Assembly: GCF_036370855.1 (NCBI RefSeq) | Contig: NC_088108.1 | Span: 8,951,448 to 9,015,447 of the forward strand | Reading direction: 5' to 3' | DNA length: 64,000 nucleotides | DNA from: Dromaius novaehollandiae | Taxonomy: Eukaryota; Chordata; Aves; Casuariiformes; Dromaiidae | Shown: one piece after another, positions 25,929 to 37,696 of the stretch | How the letters are laid out: each line of letters begins with the position of its first letter | Position numbering within the stretch: position 1 is the first letter of the stretch | Position numbers and translations under genes: made by a program | Notes under the pieces: model-generated | Database searches by the model: none | Seen by the model: the letters and a program-made list of their open reading frames with translations, nothing else | What the model was told of the DNA's origin: nothing

Positions 25929-26051
25929 TTATTTAAGCAATAATGACTGACAGGGAAGAATTTGCTGGCAGTTAATTACCAGATAAGCTAGGTCTTGGCA
26001 CTCTTGGCTGAAAAGAAGCACCCTCTCCATCAGTCATTATTGCTTAAATAA
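25929..26051. repeat. 22-bp perfect inverted repeat with 79-nt spacer
   Basis: The arms at 25929-25950 and 26030-26051 are exact reverse complements over 22 bp. The left arm contains 'tttaagcaataatgactga' and the right arm 'tcagtcattattgcttaaa'. Matching stops at both arm ends, so the stem is precisely bounded. The spacer holds 'ggcagttaattaccagataa', with a TAATTA homeodomain-type core. Just upstream, 'agcaattaatgataagct' (about 25.89-25.91 kb) resembles the spacer motif as an imperfect direct repeat. There is no target-site duplication or transposon end that I recognise. It could be a conserved enhancer with paired binding sites, a foldback element, or an RNA hairpin if transcribed. Confidence 0.9.
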
Positions 26052-28197
26052 AGCCCAGATTGGTGCATTTTCTATTCTTGGGTAACACCTGCAGGCAATA
26101 TTCTCTGATAACGTGCATAAAAACAGAGGTCTATATATAGAATAGCAGGCATATTTATGTGAATACTATCCCTCTGTGAGGTTGGTTAAAGGTGCTTGTG
26201 TGTATTGTCAATATAGGGAGAGAGAAGAGTGAGAAGAAAAAATGCATGCAGATCCATAAAGGAGTCATTCTAAAACCCCTTCTATCTGATAGCATGTGGG
26301 GAAGGTCACTACTTTCTACGGACTGACGTGCTAAGGTGACAGCCAAATGTTTAGGGTTAGGTAACCCTCGGACATTTATTACGAAGTAAAAAAGGCAACG
26401 ACATGACCACTGGATAATTTTGTAGCGTCAGTTGAAGAAGGTGCTGTTCCCAGCAGCCCACTCTGCATATTTTTGCCAACAGTTAATTCCCCCAGACGAG
26501 TCAGCAGATGATGCCCATGTTTCAATGGCTCCAGCTCAGACCTGGCCAACTTGGGTCAATCCCATTTTCATTAAGGTCAATCCAAGACACTTGGCTTGGC
26601 ACTGGCAAGGCCAAGGCCCTGGCAGATGCTCCCTTCAGCATTTTTCTGAGGGGGTGGTAACGCCTGGTGATGGCACACAGAAAACACCAGTAATCTTCAC
26701 TGCTCCAGCAGCATTTGTCAGAAGCCTGCCAATACTCAGAGCGTATTTACGTTCTGCAGGCTGCAAAGTCAAGATCCTCACTATGAGAATAGAAGTTGGT
26801 CAATCAGATAATTTGCTATGAATCTCAGTCAGTTAGGAGCTTCAGCAAATAACAACTTCTATTTTCACTTTTGTCTCAAGTTGGACACAAAGTTGAGGCA
26901 CTGACTAACCTGGGACATCTTCCTCAGCCTGTATAAGCATACAGGAGCCAGCCCATGTGATTCACAGTCGGTTTTTACTCCGTTCTTTGCTCTCAGTGCT
27001 CCTGTTGTTCCCTAGTTTTAATTGGAGAGGAATTAAAGATTTCAATCAGAACTAGACCAAGGAAAAATACTACATTTCTATTTGCCATTTGTCAAGCCCC
27101 AAAGTTACTAACCTTGCTTTTTTAACTGTTTTGCCAGACGTTAAATCTCCATAAGCTCAGATTTAACCAGCAGCTTAAGAGATACTTTAATCAAGGCCCC
27201 TTATGGTACTTTGAAGTATCTTACGCAGTTTTAGAAGCAAACATAGCTAGAATATGCAAAACTTCATGGTTTCCCCTTAAACTTTCCAGTCGCTCTTGTC
27301 CTTGGTATGCCTTAAGGAAAATGACAGTACTTACAAATGCATTCAAACCTACCGCCCAGTTTTTTTTTCCTCACAGTTTCTCTTATTTTAACAGGAAAAT
27401 ATCCAGCGAGCGTCACTCTCGGGGATCTTCCCCAGACACAGGGTACAGCCAGAGCTGTGGGGAGCACACGCTGAACGCCCAGCTGGGCGTTTGCATGATA
27501 AATACCAACACCAGCAGGGATCCCAGGCCTGGCTACCTATGTCAAGCATACCATTGTAGCAGCTGAAGGAACTAAAGCAACACAGAACTAAAATTCTGCA
27601 GGGATAGGTGGCCTGGCTGCTGCTCAGCCTCTGGCATAAATATGTACAGGCAGTATCTAGCAGTTTTATCACAGCAGATATATTTTTGGCTTTCAAAAAC
27701 AACCACCAAATCAAAACTAACAGAGAATACTGTCCTTTGCTTGCAATAACAGAAGGACGCGAGAGCAAAGCAAGCCGCCTCACCGCGCCGGGAGAGTTGT
27801 CTTCCTTCGACAACACGCGGCTGCTTCCCTGGGTTGCCCCTGCAGGAGCAGCCCTGGTGCTTTGGTACCTGCCCCTCCTCTCTGAGCTACTGCCGTGCTG
27901 ACGCCCCAGGGCCACACTTGCCATTTCCAGGCACGGGGGAGAGAAGGATTCGTTCAAGTAACTTGCAAAGCTGGCACTGCTCCTTATGACAACCGCATTA
28001 GACTCAGACTCTGGAAGTAACTAGATTGATGAAAGGAAGTTGGCTAAAAGTCATGAAAAGTCCCATATGCATATTCGCTGCTTGAGCTCTAGACCAGCAG
28101 AGTTAAGGCACTTCAAAATTTGCTCTATAATGTATAGGATGAATCATTTTCCTACAGTAACAACTGCTTAGTGTCCCAAAACAACCTCAAGCTGATT

Positions 28198-28198
<1 letters not shown>

Positions 28199-28231
<33 letters not shown>
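28199..28231. repeat. Poly-A tract, 33 bp
   Basis: An uninterrupted A33 run. It could be the tail of an old retroposed insert on the plus strand, but no recognisable source sequence or flanking duplication is seen upstream. Confidence 0.95.
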
Positions 28232-28233
<2 letters not shown>

Positions 28234-28859
28234 ACTGATAATACTTCATTCTTGTCACTGCTAAAAGCCTTTTAAATGCTACTAGTAGATGGCAACTAAC
28301 CTGAGTACCAGAGAATTAATAACATTTGTGGGCCATAATATACAAAATATCCTTGTCTCAGATTTTTAGCATTGATGTACCATCTCTGCTTTCCAAGTTT
28401 GTAATTTTGAGGGGATCATCTTGAAGGAGTCAAAGATTTCTGAAGGACCATCTCACTACAGCGTAGCAGCCGCACCTCAGCATTAACTGCATCTCGGTTC
28501 TTTCTTGGGATCAAGCTCATGAGAAAAGCTCAGGGAACTTCCAATTGCTTATTTAAAATATATATGCTATAACCCCCAACACACAGTGTTCACTCTTACT
28601 TCCAAACCAGATGGTAGATATGGGAGAAGAATTACACAGACAGATAATGACTGGTGATGAATATCACGTTTTCTCTAGGCTCTTAAACAGGCTGCACAAC
28701 AGACCTCTAGCTAGACTCCAGCGCAGGCTGCCCGGTACAGAAAGTATCCAGCACATAAGAACCCATTTGCACTTGCATGTTCTTTTCTATTAGAAAATAA
28801 AGGTCCCAACTTGTACTGTAGAACAAAGAAAGCACCAGAACTGCTCTTAAAAGCTGGCT

Positions 28860-29040
28860 GCCAATGGGCTTTTGATGCAAAGGAATATATATAGTTTATC
28901 TCTTCTTTATTTCACAAGTATTATTGAAGCAGATTTCAACTCTGTAAATGAAACTGGCACATTTGCATATCCTTTTGCTGTATTATTAAAAGGCTGCACA
29001 TAAAGTTATGTATATTACCAGAGTCTGAAGACTTAGAGTC
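28860..29040. promoter_or_regulatory. AT-rich segment with octamer-like sites, candidate enhancer
   Basis: Within 110 bp lie 'cttttgatgcaaagg' (near 28.87 kb), a SOX/octamer-like composite, and 'atttgcatatccttttgc' (near 28.96 kb), which contains the ATTTGCAT octamer. AT-rich homeodomain-type motifs surround them. The segment lies about 350 bp left of the CpG island at 29.34 kb. Enhancer function is inferred from motifs only. Confidence 0.2.
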
Positions 29041-29339
29041 CTGTCTGGCTTTTTTCACTGTAAAAAAGAAAAAAGCTTCACGTCAGCAGGCCTTCTGGGT
29101 AACAGATTTTAAATCAATAATACAGAAACCTACATGTAAAGAAATCCAATAACCTCTACAAATTTTACAGGTTTACCCTGCAGTATGTGAATGTTGGGTT
29201 AAAATTTACAACGATCTTGCTTTGTAGTACGTGTGAGTATTGAAATTTTCATTTAAAACAATGGATTTCATAACAAATACAGAGCTTAATACTGATCCTT
29301 ATTTATTGCATTGATTTTCAGAGCAAAGCCATCAGTTAA

Positions 29340-29804
29340 AAAACGCGAGCACGAAATTAAGGAACACGCCGAAAGAGGTGCCACCGCGCAACAGGCGCTG
29401 CTCGCTCCGGAAACGCTGCCCACCGCACCCGGTCAACACTCCCTGCTCCAGCGAATACAGCGAATACACAAACACCCCGAGAGGGAAGGGGGAGGAAGCG
29501 CAGCCTCACGACGGGCGCTGAGCGGGCGGGCGGGCGGTGGTGGGCGCGTGGCGGCAGGCAGGCAGGGCCCCGGGCTGCCTCGGGGCTGTGCGGTGCCCCG
29601 AGCCGGGGAGGCCCCGTGCGCAGCTGCTCGCTGACCGGCGGGACTTGGGCACGCGGAGCGATGGGGGCCAAGCCCCCACCCGGCTCTGGAGCGGGACGAG
29701 AGGGACCCTCGCCCAGCCGGCGGGGCCGAGCCCCTCCGGGGGCTCTGAACGGGGTCTCCCCTGTGCAGCTGAAGTGCTGCAACTGCCGAATGACCGGATG
29801 CAAG
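29340..29804. promoter_or_regulatory. CpG island, candidate promoter and first exon
   Basis: Base composition changes sharply from AT-rich DNA to a GC-rich, CpG-dense block of about 430 bp. It includes a 'gcgggcgggcgggcgg' run (29522-29537) of the GC-box/G-quadruplex type. At its plus-strand edge lies 'atgcaag|gtaaga' (donor after 29804), an excellent splice donor. A 'tctcccctgtgcag' acceptor-like tract ends at 29768, which would define a 36-nt in-frame mini-exon reading LKCCNCRMTGCK. The block could be the unmethylated promoter of a coding gene or noncoding RNA that runs rightwards. Open frames here (up to 192 codons on the minus strand) come from high GC content and match no family I know. 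I see no TATA box. Promoter function is inferred from composition and the donor only. Confidence 0.45.
29524..29544 (+). repeat. G-quadruplex motif in CpG island
   Basis: Three GGG runs spaced by one C are followed by a fourth GGG after seven bases, which satisfies the common G3+N1-7 pattern. Such motifs are frequent at vertebrate promoters. Confidence 0.8.
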
Positions 29805-30079
29805 GTAAGAAACGCTGATCGGTAACTCCCGTAACATGGTGACTCCTCGTTTTCTTTGTTTATCTTACAATGGCTTGATAGGAAACGAAACCTTGCAGGG
29901 CAAACTTCTTCCCCCCAGCTTGTTACGGCAAGCACATTTTCAAATTCAGTTTTGATCTAAGAAACAGCCCTGTGCCTTCCCAGGTACTTTGGTACAGCAG
30001 CCCTACAGAAACATGATTCATTCACCGGCAATTTAACTAAACGAGCAGATCTATTCCATGCCGCTTCTCTGCCACGTTT

Positions 30080-30300
30080 TGAACACCAGGGGACCGCGGA
30101 GACGCAACGTGCCGCGCAGCCGGGAGGGCAGCGCCAGCCCCACCGCGAGCCTGCCGCGACGAGGAGGGAAGCGGTCCCTCGCAGCCGAGGGGCCCAGCCC
30201 CAGGGCTCACAGGACAACGGCGCGGCAGGCACTGAATCCGACGGTCCTCCGCCGTCAGCCCTCTCTCCTGGTGCTGGGCGTAGCAATCCCCTAGGCAAAG
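30080..30300. promoter_or_regulatory. CpG-rich block following the 29.3 kb island
   Basis: A second GC-rich, CpG-dense block separated by about 270 bp of ordinary sequence from the island at 29.34-29.80 kb. It probably belongs to the same island complex. Frames are open on both strands because stops are rare in this composition. No recognised protein motif is present. A 'gatatcggtaaggag' donor-like site lies just after it (GT at 30327). Confidence 0.35.
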
Positions 30301-30906
30301 CCCTCCCCTCACTCAAGAGGATATCGGTAAGGAGTCTGGATCATGTAATTCCTTAGAAACTTGACAGATCAGGCCTTTTCTCTTGCAGAGCATGCCGGGG
30401 ATATTAGGATTAGTGTGTTCACATCTTTTAAGATGGGGCCTTTGGGTACAAATAATTCACTATGCTTTTAAATCACTTTGCAGAAACGTCTCATTACATG
30501 TGGCGTATTAACTTTCCAAGATATATGCATTTGCAAATGAAAGAGGAAGCTTTTGCAATTGGACACCCTGTTTTATAAGATTGACATGGTTTGTTAAAAT
30601 ATTTAAAGAAAAAACTCTTTCCATTAAAACAGAACCAAGTCAATTTACTTGCATTTGGAGGGGTCAGATTTCAACTGAAATTAATTGTGTTTAGGCTAGG
30701 TTAGGTTTTCATTAGCAATCACTTAACTGATATCCATTGCTCATTAAATGTAAGCACTTTCAGGCTAACTGTGCAAATACTGAATTTAGTGAGCTTTTGT
30801 AAAAGCCGAATTGATCACAAATATGTGAGGTTTTTCCAATAACATGGAAGATATTCATTCTGCCATAGTTCATACTCAGGAAAACTACTTGCAAAAACAG
30901 TCATTT

Positions 30907-30922
30907 GGGGGGGGGGGGGGGG
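30907..30922. repeat. G16 homopolymer
   Basis: Sixteen consecutive G residues in otherwise AT-rich DNA. It can form a G-quadruplex on the plus strand and is a likely length-polymorphic and sequencing-error-prone site. Confidence 0.95.
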
Positions 30923-33900
30923 CAACTACACCCGCCTAGGTGTTGACATGCCTGAAAGTGCTGTATGAAGTGAGGTAGAATACAGAGGCCAGAAATCATG
31001 CTAGTAATGGAACTAATCCTAATCAAAACAAATTTTATCGCAGATAACAATATTTATTTATGGAGATATCAAACAAAATATTGGCATTAAGCCATGATTG
31101 CATCTATATTCTGGGAAAAGAGATGAATACAAAAATCACTGTAACCTGATTTATTTTCTTGTATGTTATATTCTGTAAAGATCTACCATCCACCTCTGTT
31201 TTTCAGGTTTGGTCAGAGATAAAACTGACTTCGTCCATTTTTAGTCCGTCTTTTTTGGCATCATATATGCTATCAACAGTTCTTATTCAGATTCCCAGGT
31301 TTCTTTCCATAAAAACAATGGAAACAAACTCCCAAAATCTCCAGTTTCTGTTGGCTACAGCTGCCCTGAATCTTTTTTTCAAATAACATTTTGTACTCCC
31401 ATGTTCATGAGCCTAGTAATCTTCATTGCTCATTGATGACATTTATCATTCAGTACTGGCATTATTAAGCATTACTGCATCCACTGTGATTTGTTGTAAG
31501 TGATTTGTTTAGTGTCCCACAGAGTCTAATACATGGTGAGCAGCAAATTAGGAATTCTGGGTCCTGCTTTCTTGGCAGAAGCTGCCCTTCCCTACAGACC
31601 TGGCCAGTCCTCTCGGAGGACAGACGCGAGAACAAGCCTAGAAGACATGAACTATGAGCAAAGCAAATAAACGCAGAGACCGTGGAAGGGAGTGCCTGAA
31701 GCCACTTTTCAGACTCGCGAGAGAGAAGTGAAAGGAGGGAGGTTCTGTTCTGTAGAATGAGTGAAATGAGAAAAGAATGAGGTTATGTTACAGGATTCAT
31801 ACATAATTCTGCATCAGCTCCGGAAAGAGGTAGAGTCAGCGGATCCGGGGCCTCAGAGCAACCGGAAAGCTTCGTACTGACGGAGGTGTGCTTTCTGGAC
31901 CAAACCCCAAGGAAGCATAACTGTTCCGGACTCTTCAAAATGTTGCCTGCCAGAAGGATAAACGAGCATATCTATTCTGGTCAGTAGAACTCATCGAATA
32001 TTTATATGCAAGTTTTCATTCAAGTGATATATTTCAAGCTGAAGAATGTGGACCTTTGAAAATAAGAATCAAGAATTTAAACATTCTTTCTGCAGCTATG
32101 AATAGCTTCTTTAATAACTATAAACAGACACAACAATAATTATCATGTGTTTTTGAAACAGTAGAGTCTAATGGTTGCAGCAATGTTGGGCACCCGATAT
32201 CTTTTCTTCTCTGATCTATCAGCTAGCCCTGGCTCTCTCTCTTTCCCTCCCACTTAGGAGCTTGTGAAGCTTTCAGAGCATTTAGCCTAAAATTCTTGGT
32301 GCTCCTGAAGAGATTTGCAACCCAGGAGGGATGAAAAGCAGGAGGAAGGATGCTCTCAGGATTATTGTTATCACAAGAGGTACAGATTTGATTCTGTGTA
32401 ACCTTAGAGAAACCATACTCAGCATGTCTATATTTGGCGATGCAAGGTCTTGCAGAAGTCCTAGAGCTCGTGCTCAACCACCCGGCCCTGACACAGGCAG
32501 CCCTTCAGCCTTTCTACTTGCCCCAGGGCCTGTGCTCTGCATCGCACTGTGCAGATCTAGCAACACCTTGGCACTAGCTCTAACACCTCTGCGCTGCTCT
32601 GCAGTTTCAAGTTGTCTTTTGTCTTCCTGCCGCTTAGACCTCCTTAGATCGCCACATCCTATCTCCTGGGGATGTGTGCACATGCGGCCAGGAGTAGTAA
32701 AATACTGTAGCATATAAACACCTTAGAGATAAGACACGGTCTTTGAAAATCAGAAAAAGAATAACAGGTAGTAGCAGCTTATTTGTTTAACATCTGAGAA
32801 ATAGAGGCTAACGAAAGGACAGCTGGATCTGGAATTCTCCCCTTGTACTGGTAAAAAAATTAACATTTACTCAGGAAATGTTGCTTATGAAAATTTATCC
32901 TGTAGAATGTTTAATTACAAACAAGTACAATTGTTCCACCAGATGTCCTGGTGTGCACATATTTTCATTAAAATATTGTTATCAAACCTTGGTTGGAGTT
33001 CTGAATGTTTAAGAAGAATCGCTGGGCAGGCAAAAATCATTCCATGCAGGAGAAAAAAGAAACCACTGGAGAGTTTAACTGCAGTAGCACACTAAATCAT
33101 TTAAGTCTACAGAAAAACCAAAACCTTGAAACCGAACTTTGAACTAGAAATCTGGATGGAAATTTTGGATAGAAATATGAAACAGCTCCTCTTACAAATT
33201 GCTCCAGGTTTGCCAGGGCAAATGAGATTGGTTTTCATCTGAGCTGTAGGGAAGTCTCCCAGATTGATGTTTATGAGACTTAAATACCAAATTTATACAG
33301 GCTGGCTTCTAGTTTGAGTTCTTTTGATATCAACAAGGAGAAAGTGAATTTTGATCGGAGCCACAGGAGCACATAAGAAACAGATACGGAGAAGACAAGG
33401 TTCAAATCCAATTTGGTTCAGACTTCTTCATTGACTGCAGTTAGGGTTTGGCCTGAGGCAGAACACCAAAAAGACTGAATAGAAAAAAAATGCTAGGGAC
33501 CTCCTAATGTAGATTTAATTTAGTGGAGAATAACACTGATACTAGGGTAATAGATTGTACAAAACCCCTAAAATAGACAGACTGAGAGAACATCTGGTAA
33601 TGGCCTTCAGGGAATGAGCTAAATGACTCACTAGGATGTTGTACCTGTTACAGGTTTTTAGTGGGCCAAGCAGCTGTAAGGAGCAGGCAATGTTTCCTAT
33701 TTGTGAGCAGAATTAAGATCTATACCTATAAATCACTATGTGAGACACGTAACTCTCAAACACATTTTAGCAAGCGCAATTAAGAAATACTACAAAGTAG
33801 CACAGAACTCAGCAGTATGTAATTTAACACAAAGCTCTGCTGTGATTTAAGATTCTCTGTCACTGTTGTCTCAATAATCTCTAAATCACATGCCACCATA

Positions 33901-34973
33901 AAAAGTCCCACCCCAATATATAGATCACTATCAAACACAAAGGTTATTTAACTGTTTTGTGCCAAGTGGGGCTTGGAAAGCCAACCAAGCAACAGAACAG
34001 ATTTAATGGGACTTTGTGAAGGACCAGTGCTATACGGAAACCTCCGTCTTCTATCTTTTATTTTCATTCCCAGTTTTCTCAGTATGTCCTTGTCCTAGCT
34101 GGCCTTCTATTCTAGCAACTGACCTCATTAAACGTTGACAGACAAGAATTTATGGTCAGAAAACATTTAAAATAGATAAATACACCAGAACAGTTTTATT
34201 TCTCAAATTTTTGGCCTCTAGCCAATGAGCTCCTCATCAGATTATCCACAACAGAGTTAGGAAATTTGCACAGTTCTAATGAAAAACTAGCAAAGAGTTG
34301 AATCCTTGAAGTCACCTATTTGCATAGAAATGACTTTCACTCAAAAGTCTACAAGTCTAAGTGAAAAGGAACCGCCAGTAAGCAGCCCTTACAGGACAGC
34401 TTGGAAGCAAGTGAACATTAACGGGAAGAATAGATGGTGTGTCAAAAGAGCTTTCGTGAATTACACGGAAAGTGCTAAACTCTTCTAACTAAAGACAAAA
34501 TCTCTTCTTCAGTCTTTGTTACACACAGACTGATGAGCTGCACTCTGGTATAGGTGATCAATATACACCATGAATTGTCCCTTGAAATGAGAAAGAAACC
34601 TTCACAAAGCACAGATCGTTTAATATTACACCCTAAAAAGTTTGTAAGCACAGCTGAAAACATGCTTTGAGCCCCGAGCCACTGATCCTTCACTTCAGTT
34701 TGGCAATTAAAGGCATTAGAAGTCTGAAGGGTTTCCTATAGAATACTGGTGTTTTGGGGTTCTTCCATGGCTTAAATTCTCCAGGAGAACCAACCATAAT
34801 ATTACCTTTGAGATAAGCTGACAGGTAGCCTTTTAAGATAGATTTAATTTTCTTTAACTTGGTATATTTGTAGATAATGAATCCTCCTGTGACTATCAGG
34901 GCGGCTTCCTCATGGTTTCTCTTCCCCCTTCCTGCAACAGCTAGTCAAGACTGATAGTAACAGTGCAAGTAGC

Positions 34974-35001
34974 AGCCCAAACATTTGAGCCCAAACATTT
35001 G
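34974..35001. repeat. Exact 14-bp tandem duplication
   Basis: The unit 'agcccaaacatttg' occurs twice back to back with no mismatch. A recent slippage or repair duplication is the simplest origin. Confidence 0.95.
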
Positions 35002-35589
35002 AGATCAGGACCAAATAGGCACTGATGACCAGTGATGAACCTACAAATACACTTTCTCCTATTTCCTTATGATTTCACACTAGCAGAAAGCAAGTTATTA
35101 TATTCAGAAACATTCTTGTACACAACTGGAACCAGTCTGTGGGTGTAGCACAGGACACAAATACACAAATACACACTTCCCTGTGCTGGCTTTAGGAAAC
35201 AAGGAGGAAAACTTGTGAAAAACTGTTTGAGAACGAAGACCACTCTTTGGGTCACAGAATCTCTACAATATACATATAATCCTGCTGCTGCTTGATTAAG
35301 AAAATATCAAGTAAGTGTTACAGACTTTATATCAATTAGCAACCAGGGATGAGCATTATAATATAACTGAAAACTGTCTCCATGTAGATGAGGCCTTTAG
35401 TGAGCATCTTCCGGCATTAGAACCACATCTTTACCCACTTAACATCTCTATCCAAGACCTAAGAAAAAGTGAACATATTATATGGTGATTAAAAGTGATG
35501 TGGAAATAAACTGTTGCTATATAATGTAAATAGATTGCTTATGTAAGTGTGCTAGGTCACATCCTAAGGCATATGAAGATACACAAAAA

Positions 35590-36195
35590 ATATAACACAG
35601 ACACAAGTTGAGTCCTACATCTAGGGTCAAGCCATATTTACAAAATAAAAGACTACCACGGAAGCATTGACTGTAAAGAAACTGGATGATGCTGGTAGAT
35701 AAACATCATGATGTGATGCTGAGTCCAAAAGGATTAATAAGATCTTTGAGTATATAAATCGGGGAGTATTGATTAGGAGGAAATATTATTTCTCTATTTG
35801 ATACTGGTGAGACCTTTACTGGAAAAGTCTTTTGCTAAATTGTATGCAGAGATGCAGGAATGATTACAAGGTTGGAGAATGTATAGAGACTAGGAACTCG
35901 GACCCTTTACGTTACCAGTGAGAAGATTACGGGGGAAGAGGCCAGCTAACCAGTGGGGAGCATGTGGCTCTGATAACAGGCTCTTTAGTCAGCAAATAAA
36001 GCTTTGACAAGGTGCAGTGGCTAGATATGGGTGCTAGATACATTTAGGCTAAAAATAGGACTCACATTTTTAACAGCAGGAGTTATTAGACCTTGCAGCA
36101 ATTTAATAAAGGTTGTGATGAATTCGATCACTGGCCATTTGGAAATCAAAAGCTGATGTTTTTCTTAGAACTCCAGTTCAAACGAGTAAATTTGT
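35590..36195 (+). mobile_element. Fossil CR1/L3-type LINE, 3' half of ORF2
   Basis: A second old LINE fragment from the end of the reverse transcriptase reading frame. 'gatgctgagtccaaaaggat' near 35.72 kb matches the place where the family has a 'gatgctgtggccaaaagggc' block. 'gatactggtgagacctttac' near 35.80 kb and 'gatgcaggaatgattacaag' near 35.85 kb follow in the right order. The last part (36.04-36.18 kb) contains 'cacatttttaacagcaggag', 'cagcaatttaataaaggttg' and a degenerate 'tttggaaatcaaaagctgat'. The fragment stops short of the true 3' end. No frame is open. It belongs to the same broad group as the 19-20 kb fossil but covers a more 3' section, so the two could be separate insertions of one family. 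Confidence 0.78.
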
Positions 36196-36736
36196 AGACA
36201 TCTAACAGACCTAGATCACTACAGCACAGAAGTTTCTCTTGGCCTTGTAGTCTATGGCTTTATTAATTAGATGGCACATTAGTACTCAGGTGTCTCTGGG
36301 GAGGGGTACAGCTTACATCTGTTTTGGCTGCAACACTCGCATCTCTTCTGTGCACTCGTTCAAACACAGGGATAATCTCCTAGCTACCACTCAAAGATCT
36401 GTGCACTGCTGAATCAGGTTCAGAGCCCCTCTTGGCCATATCATCATCACATTGCTTCTGACCTACCGAACACTAAACGGGGGCAATGAGATGAAGAGGA
36501 GGGACACTCCAGGAGGCAGGACATTCGGAAAGTGTTGATCCAGCCAACTACAGCCTCTGCAGAAAATACTCTTCACCTTGTTTACAGCTGCATTGACACG
36601 TGCAACATTTTTGTTGTCTCACGTTGGGCTTTGGGATGTTCTGCTGAGCAGATTAATTTCCAGAATCTGTTTAAATAACCTACTTTCAATTAATTTTCCT
36701 CTTTCACTGACTTTGTTTGACTTCATTTGCACACAG

Positions 36737-36770
36737 AGAGTTAGTGCATGAACAGAGTTAGTGCATGAAA
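36737..36770. repeat. 17-bp tandem duplication
   Basis: Two copies of 'agagttagtgcatgaac' lie in direct tandem and differ only at the last base (16 of 17 identical). Confidence 0.95.
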
Positions 36771-37051
36771 TAATGGTATTATTTTGTATTGCAGCAAGAC
36801 ACTTCTTTTTTAGATGCCTGTACCAGCCCTAGAACACAGAAAAATACCAATCTGTTTTCTGTTAGAAAGCAGGCTCTTAAACTGAAATGAATAGTTTCAA
36901 ATAAAAAGCTATCAAAAGCTCCCTTCTGTCCTGGCTCCCACATTATGAACAGAGGTCATTCAGAAAAAGAACAGAAATTCTGAGACAAACAAAGCAGAGT
37001 GTGAAGTGGTTTCTATCTCATGGCAGATGTACTTTAATTAGTGTGTTTCTT

Positions 37052-37075
37052 TTTATTATTATAATTATTATTATT
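37052..37075. repeat. (TTA)n microsatellite, imperfect
   Basis: 'ttattattataattatta' type trinucleotide repeat with one interruption. Confidence 0.9.
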
Positions 37076-37675
37076 AAAAATTGAGGTATCTAGAAGGGAG
37101 AATGAATATAATGCACCATCTCCCAAACAGTGCTTATATGACCCTTAAAATTAAGGATTCACAGTCCAGGTTTTGTTCTGCTGGATATATGTGGATGGGC
37201 CAGATAAAAATCTGATGGAAGGAGCTCTCCTCCACTGAAAATGGTCTGCTGTTTTATGCCTTACACTGCTGGAAGGATGAGCGCTAGCATTAAAAGAGGG
37301 GTACTTTCCATTCCAGGCTGCGTACGAGGGGGAGGCCATTCTGTCTTTATTTCTTTACTTGCTCTGCGAACTAACAGTTCCATCACTACAGGAGAACTAT
37401 TAAGGGCAATAATGCACTTGCACTATTGTTTGCTTTCTTCAGGGATCCCGCAGAACAATGCCTGTTTGGCATAGATGTGATTTGTTTTGGTTCATTACTA
37501 ACCTACTTGGAATTATAGCAAAATAAGTAGGTCAGTTGTTCTCTCTAATTGCAAATAAAATATTTCCATTATAACGGTGGATGTTTGATGACTTTGTTAC
37601 CCTCGTGGTTCACATATCAGTGTGTACTTTATTGCCTATCCCATTCAACAGTGCAGCTGCAAGTGTCCTGGTCTT

Positions 37676-37696
37676 CTTTCTTTCTTTCTTTCTTTT
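37676..37696. repeat. (CTTT)n microsatellite
   Basis: Five CTTT units in tandem, a pyrimidine-only tract. Confidence 0.95.

Larger units (their letters stand above)
26052..29339. other. Noncoding stretch between the inverted repeat and the CpG island
   Basis: The longest frame (189 codons, minus strand, 27388-27957) has low-stop mixed composition and no domain. A smaller GC-richer patch at 27.76-27.92 kb lies inside it. The A33 tract is at 28.2 kb. Confidence 0.5.
30301..35589. other. Noncoding AT-rich stretch, no gene seen
   Basis: The section at 30.45-30.88 kb is AT-rich with TTAATT, ATTAGCAATC and CTCATTAAATG words of the kind seen in conserved enhancers, but no repeat or exon is recognisable. 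The G16 run and the 14-bp tandem duplication also lie here. The 32.45-32.70 kb section is GC-richer without known product. Confidence 0.5.

Noticed and set aside
27388..27957. 189-codon minus-strand open frame
   Set aside because: There is no known motif, a shorter plus-strand frame overlaps it, and no splice or promoter signals support it.
29357..29935. 192-codon minus-strand open frame
   Set aside because: It lies over a CpG island where proline, arginine, glycine and alanine dominate and stops are rare. Frames on the other strand are equally open.
33395..33430. tRNA T-arm-like word 'ggttcaaatcc'
   Set aside because: No D arm, anticodon arm or acceptor stem can be folded around it at the right distances.
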